The notes beneath the pieces are model-generated. The model was given only the letters and a program-made list of their open reading frames with translations, was not told the origin of the DNA and searched no databases. A stretch of DNA of 64,000 nucleotides from Chloroflexota bacterium (lineage in GTDB: Bacteria; Chloroflexota; Dehalococcoidia; JACPEP01), in assembly GCA_016183425.1 (NCBI GenBank), contig JACPEP010000024.1:51939-115938 (forward strand). Direction: 5' to 3'. A program made the translations under genes and the position numbers. Of this stretch, positions 28,785 through 37,899 are shown piece by piece (the first letter of the stretch is position 1; each line of letters begins with the position of its first letter).

Positions 28785-29480
28785 CTACCCTACATACAGG
28801 ATGCGGTCACAACTGCTACACTGAACCAGGCTAGACCGAGCCCGCTGTAGCTCCATAGTGGGCAGCGTTATGCGACACCCCTGGCACATCCCCCGCTCCA
28901 CTCGGGCCACCGCCCGACCTTGCTTGGCCTCCTTAAGAATGTCATAAAGCTGAAGGGCAGCGGGAGGGATGGGCTTCGCCATCTCGATCCGCCTCGCCTC
29001 CAGATTGGCCAGGGCCTTCCGCAGCTCCTTCGCCTCAGTCCCCAGTTGCTCCAGAAGCACCTGCCACTCCCGGCTCAGGGTTTCCACCTCACTGCTATGC
29101 TCATCCACGGCCTTTTGGAGCCTTTCCACATCCTCCATGAGCTCAATGATATTATCCTCACGAGCCCGCTTCTGGGCCTTGGAATGTCCCACCTCTTCTT
29201 CCAGCCTGGTAAGCTCTCGAGGGCTTCTCACCGAGCCTCCGTAGAGCCTTTTTTCGGTCTGGGCCATCTTCGCCTGCAGGTCGTCCAGCTCCCACTCGGC
29301 AAAACGCAGCTCTTTTTGCCGCTGTGCCAAAAGCTCCTTCTCTTGAGCCAGGTTTTCCTGGGCGGCAGTCAAGGCAACGTTCTCCGCCATCTGCTCCTCT
29401 ATCTCTCGCAGCCGCTGCCGTTTTTCCTCCGTCTCCAGGTCTATCTCTTGAAGCTGGTATAGCTGTCTCGTCTCGTTCAT
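28785..29480 (-). CDS. Coiled-coil zinc-ribbon protein (COG1579-like)
   Basis: LYQLQEIDLETEEKRQRLREIE...; C-terminal CQGCRITLPTMELQRARSSLVQCSSCDRILY. Confidence 0.85.
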   Translation of the reverse strand: MNETRQLYQLQEIDLETEEKRQRLREIEEQMAENVALTAAQENLAQEKELLAQRQKELRFAEWELDDLQAKMAQTEKRLYGGSVRSPRELTRLEEEVGHSKAQKRAREDNIIELMEDVERLQKAVDEHSSEVETLSREWQVLLEQLGTEAKELRKALANLEARRIEMAKPIPPAALQLYDILKEAKQGRAVARVERGMCQGCRITLPTMELQRARSSLVQCSSCDRILYVG

Positions 29481-29678
29481 TCTCCCCACCAAAGGGTTCC
29501 TATTGCCTACTCAGCCCGTGCCGAATTGTATCCAAGGTCTGATAGGAAGTCAAGGAAGCGGTGGCGACCCTACATGAACGATGGAGCGTCAATAGCCAGG
29601 AAGCCACGATTTTCATCAAAGTTGGGCCATGTTCTTGGTTTATCTCGCCTTTGGTTTTATAATAATCAGGGAAAAAGC

Positions 29679-30794
29679 ATGAGAACGGGAGTGGCCAGCC
29701 TACCCCTTCACTATGGGCGAGCGCCCCGCTGGCTCTTTGAGCGCATGGTGAGGCTGGCGCGCGGGATATCCCAGGCCGTGGCGTCCGAGTACGGCCCCGA
29801 GGAGATGCTGTACCGCCTTTCTGACCCCTTCTGGTTCCAGGCCCTGGGCTGCATCCTGGGTTTCGATTGGCACAGCAGCGGGGTGACCACTACCGTGTGC
29901 GGCGCCCTAAAGGAAGCCTTGAAGGACTCACAGAAGGAAGTGGGGCTGTTCGTTGCTGGGGGGAAGGGAAGGGCGTCTCGCCGCACCCCCACGGAGATTC
30001 GGGCCGTCGCCTCATCTCTTATTAGTATTGAAGGAGAAGACCTGGTCTATGCCAGCCGCATGGCGGCAAAGGTGGACTCGGTGGCCCTCCAGGACGGCTA
30101 CCAGATCTATCATCACACCTTTTTCTTCACCGCCCAGGGCCAGTGGACGGTGGTGCAGCAGGGCATGAACGAAGGGGCGCGGTACGCCCGACGCTACCAC
30201 TGGCTGGGGGAGGGCGTTGCCGACTTCGTGTGCGAGCCCCACGCCGCCATCTGTGCCGAGGCTACCAGCCCAGTGCTCAACCTGGTGGCCCAGGAGAGCG
30301 CCGACAGCCGCCTAGCCGTGGCGCAACTGTCCCAGGAGAAGCCATCTCTCCTCTTGGGGGAGTTGGCGCGCCTGAAGACCCTGGAGCTACCTCCCCGCCA
30401 CTATCTCGCCCTGGAGGACATCGATCCCCGGCGGCTGGAAAGAATTCTCTTACTCACCTACGAAGAGAGGCCCCCGGATTTTGAAGCCCTCATCGGGCTT
30501 CAGGGGGTGGGGCCGAAAACGGTCAGGGCGCTGACCCTCCTTTCCGAGCTGATGTATGGCGCCGCTCCCAGCTTTCGGGACCCGGCCCGATACAGCTTCG
30601 CCCACGGCGGCAAGGACGGCCACCCCTACCCCGTAGACCGCAAGACTTACGACGAAACCATCCAATTTCTGGAAAGGGCCCTCCGCCGAATCCCCTGGGA
30701 AGGGAACGAGGCATCTCAGGCCCTGAAACGCCTGCACCGGATGGTGGACACTGAGCACGATCCTACTTCCACCACCCTCTTTGATATGGAGTAA
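29679..30794 (+). CDS. DUF763 domain protein
   Basis: MRTGVASLPLHYGRAPRWLFERMVRLARGI; LQGVGPKTVRALTLLSELMYG; ATG at 29679 preferred over the 29526 ORF start. Confidence 0.82.
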   Translation: MRTGVASLPLHYGRAPRWLFERMVRLARGISQAVASEYGPEEMLYRLSDPFWFQALGCILGFDWHSSGVTTTVCGALKEALKDSQKEVGLFVAGGKGRASRRTPTEIRAVASSLISIEGEDLVYASRMAAKVDSVALQDGYQIYHHTFFFTAQGQWTVVQQGMNEGARYARRYHWLGEGVADFVCEPHAAICAEATSPVLNLVAQESADSRLAVAQLSQEKPSLLLGELARLKTLELPPRHYLALEDIDPRRLERILLLTYEERPPDFEALIGLQGVGPKTVRALTLLSELMYGAAPSFRDPARYSFAHGGKDGHPYPVDRKTYDETIQFLERALRRIPWEGNEASQALKRLHRMVDTEHDPTSTTLFDME

Positions 30795-30797
30795 GAT

Positions 30798-31601
30798 TTG
30801 CCCGAGCTGCCGGACCTGGAGGCCATAAAAGGGTTCTTGAGACCTCGCCTGGTAGGGGTGGCCATCCAGGAGGTGGTCACCGGGCAGCCGGTGGTGCTTC
30901 GTCAGCCATCGGTGGCGGAGTTCGTGGCCCTGCTGCGGGGCAACGTCTTTGCCGGGGTGGAGCGGCGGGGGAAGTTCCTTCTCTTCCCTATGACATCCGG
31001 CCACGTGTTAGCCATAAACTTCATGCTCACGGGGAGGCTTCAGTATTGCCTGCCCGCCGAGCGGCGTCATGCCAGGACTTGCCTCGAGCTTTCCCTGGAA
31101 GACGGCCACCGACTGCGCTACTTCGACGACCATCTCATGGGCAAGGTCTATCTGGTGGAGCAACTGGATAGCATCCCCCACTACCAGGATATGGGGCCGG
31201 AGGCCACGGACGAGGAGCTAACCTTGGAGGTCTTCCAGAAGAGGTTGCGCCGCCACTTCGGCCAGATAAAGAACATCCTGGTGAACGACACTTTTGTCAC
31301 CGGCATCGGCAACGCCTATGCCGACGAGATCCTTTTCGCCGCCGGCATCAACCCTTATCGCTCCCGATCCCGTTTGTCGCCCCAGGAGGTGGAGAAACTC
31401 TACCAGGCCACCAGGAGGGTGCTCGCGGAGGCCACCGAGACCGTCTGCCAGCGCCTGGGGGAGGAAATCCATCGGGAGATTCGGGACTTCCTCCCGGTTC
31501 ACGGCAAAGGTGGACAGCCCTGCCCTCGCTGCGGCAACACTATATCCCAGATCACGGCCCACTACCGCCTGACCAACTTTTGCCGCCGCTGCCAGGCCTA
31601 G
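30798..31601 (+). CDS. mutM: Formamidopyrimidine-DNA glycosylase family (Fpg/Nei)
   Basis: TTG start giving MPELPDLEAIKGFL; C-terminal CPRCGNTISQITAHYRLTNFCRRCQ zinc finger. Confidence 0.88.
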   Translation: MPELPDLEAIKGFLRPRLVGVAIQEVVTGQPVVLRQPSVAEFVALLRGNVFAGVERRGKFLLFPMTSGHVLAINFMLTGRLQYCLPAERRHARTCLELSLEDGHRLRYFDDHLMGKVYLVEQLDSIPHYQDMGPEATDEELTLEVFQKRLRRHFGQIKNILVNDTFVTGIGNAYADEILFAAGINPYRSRSRLSPQEVEKLYQATRRVLAEATETVCQRLGEEIHREIRDFLPVHGKGGQPCPRCGNTISQITAHYRLTNFCRRCQA

Positions 31602-31607
31602 CCTGGC

Positions 31608-34600
31608 TTACCACGTCACGGGCCCGCTCCGCCCGAAGTTTGTCCCCACCAGCACCAGGTCGTAGATATTCACCACACCGTCGCCGTTGATGTCCGCCCG
31701 GGAGTCGCCTGGTGGCACCGGGAGACTATAGTTGGCTCCTGCCAGCACCAGGTCAAAGATGTCCACATCGTTGTCTCTATCGCCGTCGCCGCCGAGAAGT
31801 CGCAGCCCGGGAAGTCCCGTTCCTACCGCCGCCGCTCGTTGAGCCGAGAGGTAGCCGGGCATGGCGATGGTGACGGTGTAGGTGCCCGTGGGCACGAAGA
31901 GGAAGTAGCCGCCATTGGAGAGGCTGGTGGTGGAGTACACCCCCAAGCTAATGGAGGCCCCAGCGTCGTTGGCCCGCCCCTGAAGATCCACCTGTCCCGA
32001 AAGGGGGCCTTTGGGCACGTCGTCCAATGAGATGTCGATGCCCGTGGGGCTGCTACCGGCCACAGTGACCGGCTTACCGTAGCCGTAGGCCGCCACGGGC
32101 TCGCCGGGGTCAGGGGAGGCACCGCCGGAGTCGTTGGAATCCAAAAAGGCCACAATGTAGTAGGTTCCGTTGGCTACACCGGTAATGGTGTAGGCCCCGG
32201 GCCCGAGGATGGAGGTCATATACTCCGGTGGCTGGCTGGGGTTGGTGGTGGCCCCCAGATAGATGGTATGACTGCCCACTACCCCTCCCGTGTAGCTGAC
32301 GTATCCACTGATGCTATTTCCCCCCCCCGAGGGGGCAGCGGCAGCCGTTCTGGCCAGGAGACCGTAGTCGGTGAAGTGGAATATCTGGAAGCTAACCCGG
32401 TGGTTGACCGTGTCCACGACAACGTTGTCCACCGGCCGCCAGGAGGAGGTGGCATCGTCCCAGTAGCTGGGCACCAAAGCGGTCTCGGTGACCCCCAGGC
32501 GGGCCAACTGCTCCTCGGTGTAGCTGAAAACGATGGTGACGGCGGAGTTGAAGCTGTTTATAGTCTCCCCAGTGTCCTTAGCGGCGGAAAGGCGGTAGCC
32601 CAGGCCCAAGGGTCTCATATCTCGCTCTCGAGGCAGGTTGGCCTTGGGAACCGCTCGCAACGTTACGGTGCCCGTAGGCACCATAGCTCCGGCGGGGATC
32701 TGGATCTGGGTGCCGTCGGAGAGATTGATGATCCTCATCTGGGAGGCGTCGAAGGTGAAGGATTCCGGCGGCGGAAGCGTCCCGGCCACGGTGAGGGTGA
32801 TATTCTGGGTGGCCAACCCAGAGTCGCCCACAACGACCCTCAGGTCCTCGCTGCGGTAGAAGGTGGTACCCTCCTCGGAGTTGGCCCCCAGGTGCCAGAC
32901 ATCGCCCCGGGTGACGCCCAGGGTGAAGGTTCCGCTTTCCGTGGGCATCCAGTTATTGCCCCCGCTCTCGGACCAGGCCCAAACAAAGGCACGATGAGGA
33001 ACCCCATCCAGGGTCACCACGCCGGAGATGACACCGTCGGCAGCGCGGAATCGGAAGTCGATATTGGCGGTGCCCGTCACTCCCAGAGTAGTGCTTACCG
33101 GGTGAGGAGACACCAGGCCCCGCTCCTGGCTGACCCGGGAATCTATCCAGTAAGTGCCGCCCGGCACCCTAAAGCTGTAGCGGCCCAAGACATCCGTCCG
33201 GTCGCCCACGTGGATAGAGCGGCCAGCGCCGACGTTTACCACTTCATGGGCACCCACCCAGGCTCCGGCCAGGGGAGAGCCGCCAGCATCGTAGACGGTG
33301 CCCGAGACGACGGCGCCCGCCCTAACCACGGTGACATCCCACCTCTGGGTCTGACCGCTGTATACGGTTACCCGGTTGTCGGAGCGCTGACGCACTACGT
33401 AGCCAGTCCCCGGCTCTACCCAGGTTCCCATGTTCCAGGTGCCCGAGATAACGTTGAGACGGTAGGCGGCCGTTGCTGGGTCGGAGCGGGTATGCTGCTG
33501 GCCACCCTGGAGGCTCATGGCGTGAATCTCCACCGGCACCCCTGTCTGGGGCGCATCGTTGATGTTGTATATGGTGCCCGTGATAGCGGCATCGTTAGCC
33601 CTGGCTCGTAGCTCCACGGAAACACTGCCACCGGAGGTCACCGTTACCGGCACCGAGCCCATCACGGTATAGCCCACCCCGGGTGGGAAGCCAGCGCTCA
33701 CCCGATAGCTGCCCGCCGGCACGTTGATGGTAAATAAGCCTCTTTCGATGGGAGCGCCGGGGCCGGGCTCGTGTTCCCGCTGGACGAAGGCATACCCGTA
33801 GAGGTCGCTGAGCACGTTCCCAGAGACATCGTCCACCACCCGGCCCAGAATGCGGGCATCGGTGGCGATGACCCGCAGGGTAACTGTCTGTACCCCTCCG
33901 TTAGGGACGGTGACGGTGGTAGGTGGACCGGTGCGAGTATAGGAGGAGTCCGGTGAGGGCTGAGGCTCCACCTGCCAGGTGCCAGAGATGACAGGCAGGA
34001 CAAATACCCCGTTGGTTATGGTTTGAGTGTGGACCCAGCCGCCACCTCCCTGGAGCCAGGCGCTTACCTGCATATCGGCAACGCCCTGGTCGGCGTCGTC
34101 CTTCACCTGGCCCACGATTCGGGCGTTGCGCTCCAGAAGACGGACATCGCCGATGTTGCGGCTCTCACCATCGGCCACGGTGACCCGAAGGTCGCCGGGG
34201 GCGGCATAGGGCCAGTCGCCACGGTAAGCATGTACCTCCATAGCATAGGTGCCGCCCGGCAGAGGGACGCTGAAGGTGCCATCGGTATTGACCTCTCCCC
34301 AATTGCCCAAGCCCTCCGTGTTGTGGAAACTCACACTTACCGAGTGAGGCTCAAAGCTAGTCGCGCCCCTAAAGCTGGCCGTGGCACCAGGCACAACGAG
34401 GCGGCCGTAGACGGAGGCGGTGGCATGAACCACCGTCATGGTGATCGTTTTTGTCTCTTCTGAAGTAGCGCCCAGGTCAAAGGAGACCGACTCGGGTGGG
34501 CCGGAGCGGGCCCAGTTGGGCTGCGGAGCGCCCTCCCGAGGGTCGGGCCCCAGGTTCACCATCCAGGTTCCCGGCGAAAGGTCCATGGTGAAGCTGTAGG

Positions 34601-37454
34601 GGCCGCTGGAGGAGACGAAGGCAGAAGCGAAGCCAGAGCCATCGTTACGGTTGGCGTGCGCCTCGGCGCCGATTACCTGGCTGCCATCGTTGCTGCGCAC
34701 CAGGCCCACCAGGTGCTTGGTGGCGCGCAGGAAGTAGATGGAGCCCACGTCATTGGTGAGCCCGGCGGTCACGGCTACCGAGCGGGCTGGTGGGGGCACG
34801 ATGCCGGACATGCCCCAGGGGACGTACAATTCAAGGGAGTAGATGCCTGAAGACAGATTGGAGATGGCAAACCTGCCGTCCAGGCCGGTGCCTGAGTGGG
34901 CTTCCCGGGAGTAGTCGGAGTTGTGTACCGATACCCCCGCACGAGTAGCTGGTGAACCATCGGGCATGAGCGCCCGGCCCCGAAGGACAGGCACCGTGAG
35001 GGTGAGCACTGTGTTAACCGTGACGTTGGAAATTACATTTAAGGTGACTGCCCCTGACGAGCCATAGAGGCCCGAATCCTCCGATGAAGGAAAGGCCTCC
35101 AACTGATAGGTGCCACTGATAAGCCCCCCGACTTTGAATCTTCCCCCATCATCGGTGCCAGTACCGGGGAAGCGCCTTCCCCCCGAGCTTACACCGATGC
35201 CGGTGTGGGGAGCGGGAGTGCCATCGGGGTGGTTTACGGTGCCCGTGATATTGGCCCGGGTGAGGTAGAGGTTCAGGGTCTGGGTAACACCTGGCGTCAC
35301 CGTCACCGGAACAGAGGCTGATTGAGCGTATGGAGAGGCGGAAGGGGCATAGGCTTCTGCCTCGTAGCTGCCGCCGGGAATGCCGCCCAGGCGGTAGCGG
35401 CCGCTTTCATCGGTGCTGGCTCCCCATTTCTGGCTCCAATCGAAGTTGTGTAGGTTTACCCATGCCCACGGCACCGGGGAAAGACCTGGGTCATATACGA
35501 TGCCCGATATGAGGATGAAGGACAAGGGGATGTCACCGGCGTTCAAGGCCGGCCCCCCGGCGGTGTAGGAGATGAGAACGGACTCCGAATTAGCGTATGC
35601 CTCGAAACCGGAGCGCCGAGGGACATCGGCACGAATTAAGTAGTTCCTGGTAGGTACGCTGCCGAACTTGAATCGGCCATTATCATCGGTTTGGGCATCT
35701 CGACGAATAGCGTCCATGGAACCCGACTCTTCATAGAGGCTGACGTGAGTATCGGAGACAATAGTGACAGCATCGGCTGCCCCTGTCGCACCAGCCGGGA
35801 GCACCACCCGGCCGTAGATGGCCACCAAGGGCAGGGGCACGTCCCCCAGATTGAGGGCCGGGCCGCCGGAGGTATAGCTTATGGGATTGGGAGCCGAGTC
35901 AGCGTAGCTATCGAACCCCGGCCGCTCCGGAACATCCGCTTTGATGAAGTAGTCGCCCGTAGGCTTAGGCCCGAACTTGAATTGGCCGCTGCTGTTGGTT
36001 TGAGTGTGGTCACTGAAGGTGTAGTCGGGGGAGTACAGTGCTACGTGGGTGCTGGTGACGGGAACGGTGGTACCCGTCAGCACCACCCGGCCGTAGATGG
36101 CCACGGGAGATAAGGACACATCCCCCACGTTGAGGGCGGGGCCGCCTGAGGTGTAGGACACGGGAATGGGCACCGAGTCGGCGTAGCTGTCGAACCCCGG
36201 CCGCTCCGGAACATCCGCTTTGATGAAGTAGTTCCCCGTGGGCACCCCACCAAAACCGAAGATGCCATTCCCGTCCACGCTGTCGTATCGATCGAAGCTG
36301 TGGTTTTCGTTGTACAGCGAGACGCCGGTTCCGGTAACGGGCGTCGTGGTGCCGGGCAGCACAACACGACCATAGATGGCCACGATAGATAAGGCCACAT
36401 CCCCCACGTTGAGGGCGGGGCCGCCTGAGGTGTAGGACACGGGAATAGGCACCGAGTCGGCGTAGCTGTCGAAGCCGGGGCGGGAGGGGACGTAAGCCTT
36501 AATAAAGTAGTTGCCGGTGGGCACCCCACCAAAACCGAAGATGCCGTCCGAACCAGTGCTGGTGTTTTGTTGGAACGAGTGGTTTTCGTTGTACAGCGAG
36601 ACGCCGGTTCCGGTAACGGGCGTCGTGGTGCCGGGCAGCACGAGACGACCGTAGATAGCCGCCTGGCCCAGGGGCACGTCTCCCATGTTTAAAACACCTG
36701 AGGTGTAGCTGATGGGCACCGGATCAGAGTCGGCGTAGATGCCGAATCCCGGCCGGTTCGGGGCGTAGGCAACCACCTGGTAGGAGCCCGCCGGCAAATC
36801 ACCCAGGCGGAAAACACCGCCGTTGTCGGTTCTCGAAAGCCTATTAATGGTTCTATCGGCGTTGAAGAGGCTGACATTGGTTCTGGTCACCGGTGTGCTG
36901 GTTCCGGGAAGAACGACCCGCCCTTTCACGGCCAGGAGAGGCATAACAATGGTGCCTACACTCAGGGGAGTCCCGGTGTAGTTTACCGGCATGGCGAAAT
37001 CGGCGTAAGCGCCATAGGTGGTGGTGGGCGTTCTGGGGATGCTGACGAACAGGATATATGAGCCACTGCCAACAGAACCCAAAGCGAAACCCCCCAGGCT
37101 ATCGGTGCTGGTGGTTATCACCACACTCTCTAAGTCGGATTTGAAGAGGATCACCGTGACCGTGGGCACCGGCGTGGTGTCTGTCAGCACCACGGTGCCG
37201 GTGATGCTTACCGTTACCGACAAAGGCAGGGCTACAGCGGTGCCCGTGCTAGGGTCGTAAGGGTAATTGGTCTCGGCCACAAAGGAGGACGGAACTCCTT
37301 GATAGAGGGAAACGTCTTTAGGGATTGAGGCTTCCGCCCGAGTTAAAAAGGCAAGTCCAGCCGCAAATACGAAGAGAGCTAAGACTGAGATGAAAGAGAG
37401 AATGAAACCCAATCGGAGCGATTTCTTGCCAATGAAATGCCCGAGGTCGTCCAT
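31608..37454 (-). CDS. Giant secreted multi-repeat protein (carboxypeptidase-regulatory-like domains) with C-terminal dockerin-like domain
   Basis: N-terminal TM/signal; many GRVVLPGTTTPVTGTGVSLYNENHSF...GFGGVPTGNYFIKA repeats; C-terminal GDGDRDNDVDIFDLVLAGANY...ADINGDGVVNIYDLVLVGTNFG. Confidence 0.88.
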   Translation of the reverse strand: MDDLGHFIGKKSLRLGFILSFISVLALFVFAAGLAFLTRAEASIPKDVSLYQGVPSSFVAETNYPYDPSTGTAVALPLSVTVSITGTVVLTDTTPVPTVTVILFKSDLESVVITTSTDSLGGFALGSVGSGSYILFVSIPRTPTTTYGAYADFAMPVNYTGTPLSVGTIVMPLLAVKGRVVLPGTSTPVTRTNVSLFNADRTINRLSRTDNGGVFRLGDLPAGSYQVVAYAPNRPGFGIYADSDPVPISYTSGVLNMGDVPLGQAAIYGRLVLPGTTTPVTGTGVSLYNENHSFQQNTSTGSDGIFGFGGVPTGNYFIKAYVPSRPGFDSYADSVPIPVSYTSGGPALNVGDVALSIVAIYGRVVLPGTTTPVTGTGVSLYNENHSFDRYDSVDGNGIFGFGGVPTGNYFIKADVPERPGFDSYADSVPIPVSYTSGGPALNVGDVSLSPVAIYGRVVLTGTTVPVTSTHVALYSPDYTFSDHTQTNSSGQFKFGPKPTGDYFIKADVPERPGFDSYADSAPNPISYTSGGPALNLGDVPLPLVAIYGRVVLPAGATGAADAVTIVSDTHVSLYEESGSMDAIRRDAQTDDNGRFKFGSVPTRNYLIRADVPRRSGFEAYANSESVLISYTAGGPALNAGDIPLSFILISGIVYDPGLSPVPWAWVNLHNFDWSQKWGASTDESGRYRLGGIPGGSYEAEAYAPSASPYAQSASVPVTVTPGVTQTLNLYLTRANITGTVNHPDGTPAPHTGIGVSSGGRRFPGTGTDDGGRFKVGGLISGTYQLEAFPSSEDSGLYGSSGAVTLNVISNVTVNTVLTLTVPVLRGRALMPDGSPATRAGVSVHNSDYSREAHSGTGLDGRFAISNLSSGIYSLELYVPWGMSGIVPPPARSVAVTAGLTNDVGSIYFLRATKHLVGLVRSNDGSQVIGAEAHANRNDGSGFASAFVSSSGPYSFTMDLSPGTWMVNLGPDPREGAPQPNWARSGPPESVSFDLGATSEETKTITMTVVHATASVYGRLVVPGATASFRGATSFEPHSVSVSFHNTEGLGNWGEVNTDGTFSVPLPGGTYAMEVHAYRGDWPYAAPGDLRVTVADGESRNIGDVRLLERNARIVGQVKDDADQGVADMQVSAWLQGGGGWVHTQTITNGVFVLPVISGTWQVEPQPSPDSSYTRTGPPTTVTVPNGGVQTVTLRVIATDARILGRVVDDVSGNVLSDLYGYAFVQREHEPGPGAPIERGLFTINVPAGSYRVSAGFPPGVGYTVMGSVPVTVTSGGSVSVELRARANDAAITGTIYNINDAPQTGVPVEIHAMSLQGGQQHTRSDPATAAYRLNVISGTWNMGTWVEPGTGYVVRQRSDNRVTVYSGQTQRWDVTVVRAGAVVSGTVYDAGGSPLAGAWVGAHEVVNVGAGRSIHVGDRTDVLGRYSFRVPGGTYWIDSRVSQERGLVSPHPVSTTLGVTGTANIDFRFRAADGVISGVVTLDGVPHRAFVWAWSESGGNNWMPTESGTFTLGVTRGDVWHLGANSEEGTTFYRSEDLRVVVGDSGLATQNITLTVAGTLPPPESFTFDASQMRIINLSDGTQIQIPAGAMVPTGTVTLRAVPKANLPRERDMRPLGLGYRLSAAKDTGETINSFNSAVTIVFSYTEEQLARLGVTETALVPSYWDDATSSWRPVDNVVVDTVNHRVSFQIFHFTDYGLLARTAAAAPSGGGNSISGYVSYTGGVVGSHTIYLGATTNPSQPPEYMTSILGPGAYTITGVANGTYYIVAFLDSNDSGGASPDPGEPVAAYGYGKPVTVAGSSPTGIDISLDDVPKGPLSGQVDLQGRANDAGASISLGVYSTTSLSNGGYFLFVPTGTYTVTIAMPGYLSAQRAAAVGTGLPGLRLLGGDGDRDNDVDIFDLVLAGANYSLPVPPGDSRADINGDGVVNIYDLVLVGTNFGRSGPVTW

Positions 37455-37499
37455 GATACCTCCTCCTTCGCCTTACCGAATCAAAACCCATGCTCAGAG

Positions 37500-37610
37500 T
37501 CGGTTATCTGGGCTTCCGGCCTCTTGAGCACTGGGCTGCCCTGGCCATCGCCGACAGGCGGTAGGCCCACGGCTTTGCGTCCCCACCTTTCGGAGGGTTT
37601 GCCTTTTCGT
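37500..37610 (-). promoter_or_regulatory. Cyclic di-GMP-I (GEMM) riboswitch upstream of the giant secreted protein
   Basis: Minus strand: GGCAAACCCTCCGAAAGGTGGGGACGCAAAGCCGTGGGCCTACCGCCTGTCGGCGATGGCCAGGGCAGCCCA matches the GEMM-I core; ~50 nt upstream of start 37454. Confidence 0.88.
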
Positions 37611-37899
37611 ACCAGCTTGTGTATTTAAATTTGCGGTGTTTATTATATCACCCATGTCAATAAGTTTATTGTCTATTTCAATAGCATTTAATCTGCATCA
37701 GGTGCCGAAATTTTCCCTTTGCCGGAGGTTGCAACAAAAAAGCACTCCCCCCAATAGCAAGGGGGACACTTAACAAAGACTAGTGCTTAGTTGTTCATAT
37801 CCTTTTGTCGCCGAGGGGAGACTCTTCTCCGCCTCCGGCGGATCAGGGTGACACGGGGAAAAGGGTCAGCTGAGGACTTAGATACCTCCGTGTTTGCCC

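Noticed and set aside
32268-33611. 447-aa + strand ORF inside the giant minus-strand gene
   Set aside because: Antisense ORF in high-GC coding sequence; no recognisable domain, whereas the minus frame is continuous for 1948 aa.
35780-36700. Regular direct repeats resembling an array (CRISPR-like at first glance)
   Set aside because: 279-bp in-frame protein repeats inside the surface-protein gene; no short palindromic repeat/spacer pattern, no cas genes.
37437-37628. 63-aa + strand ORF over the region upstream of the giant gene
   Set aside because: The DNA is better explained by a minus-strand GEMM riboswitch.
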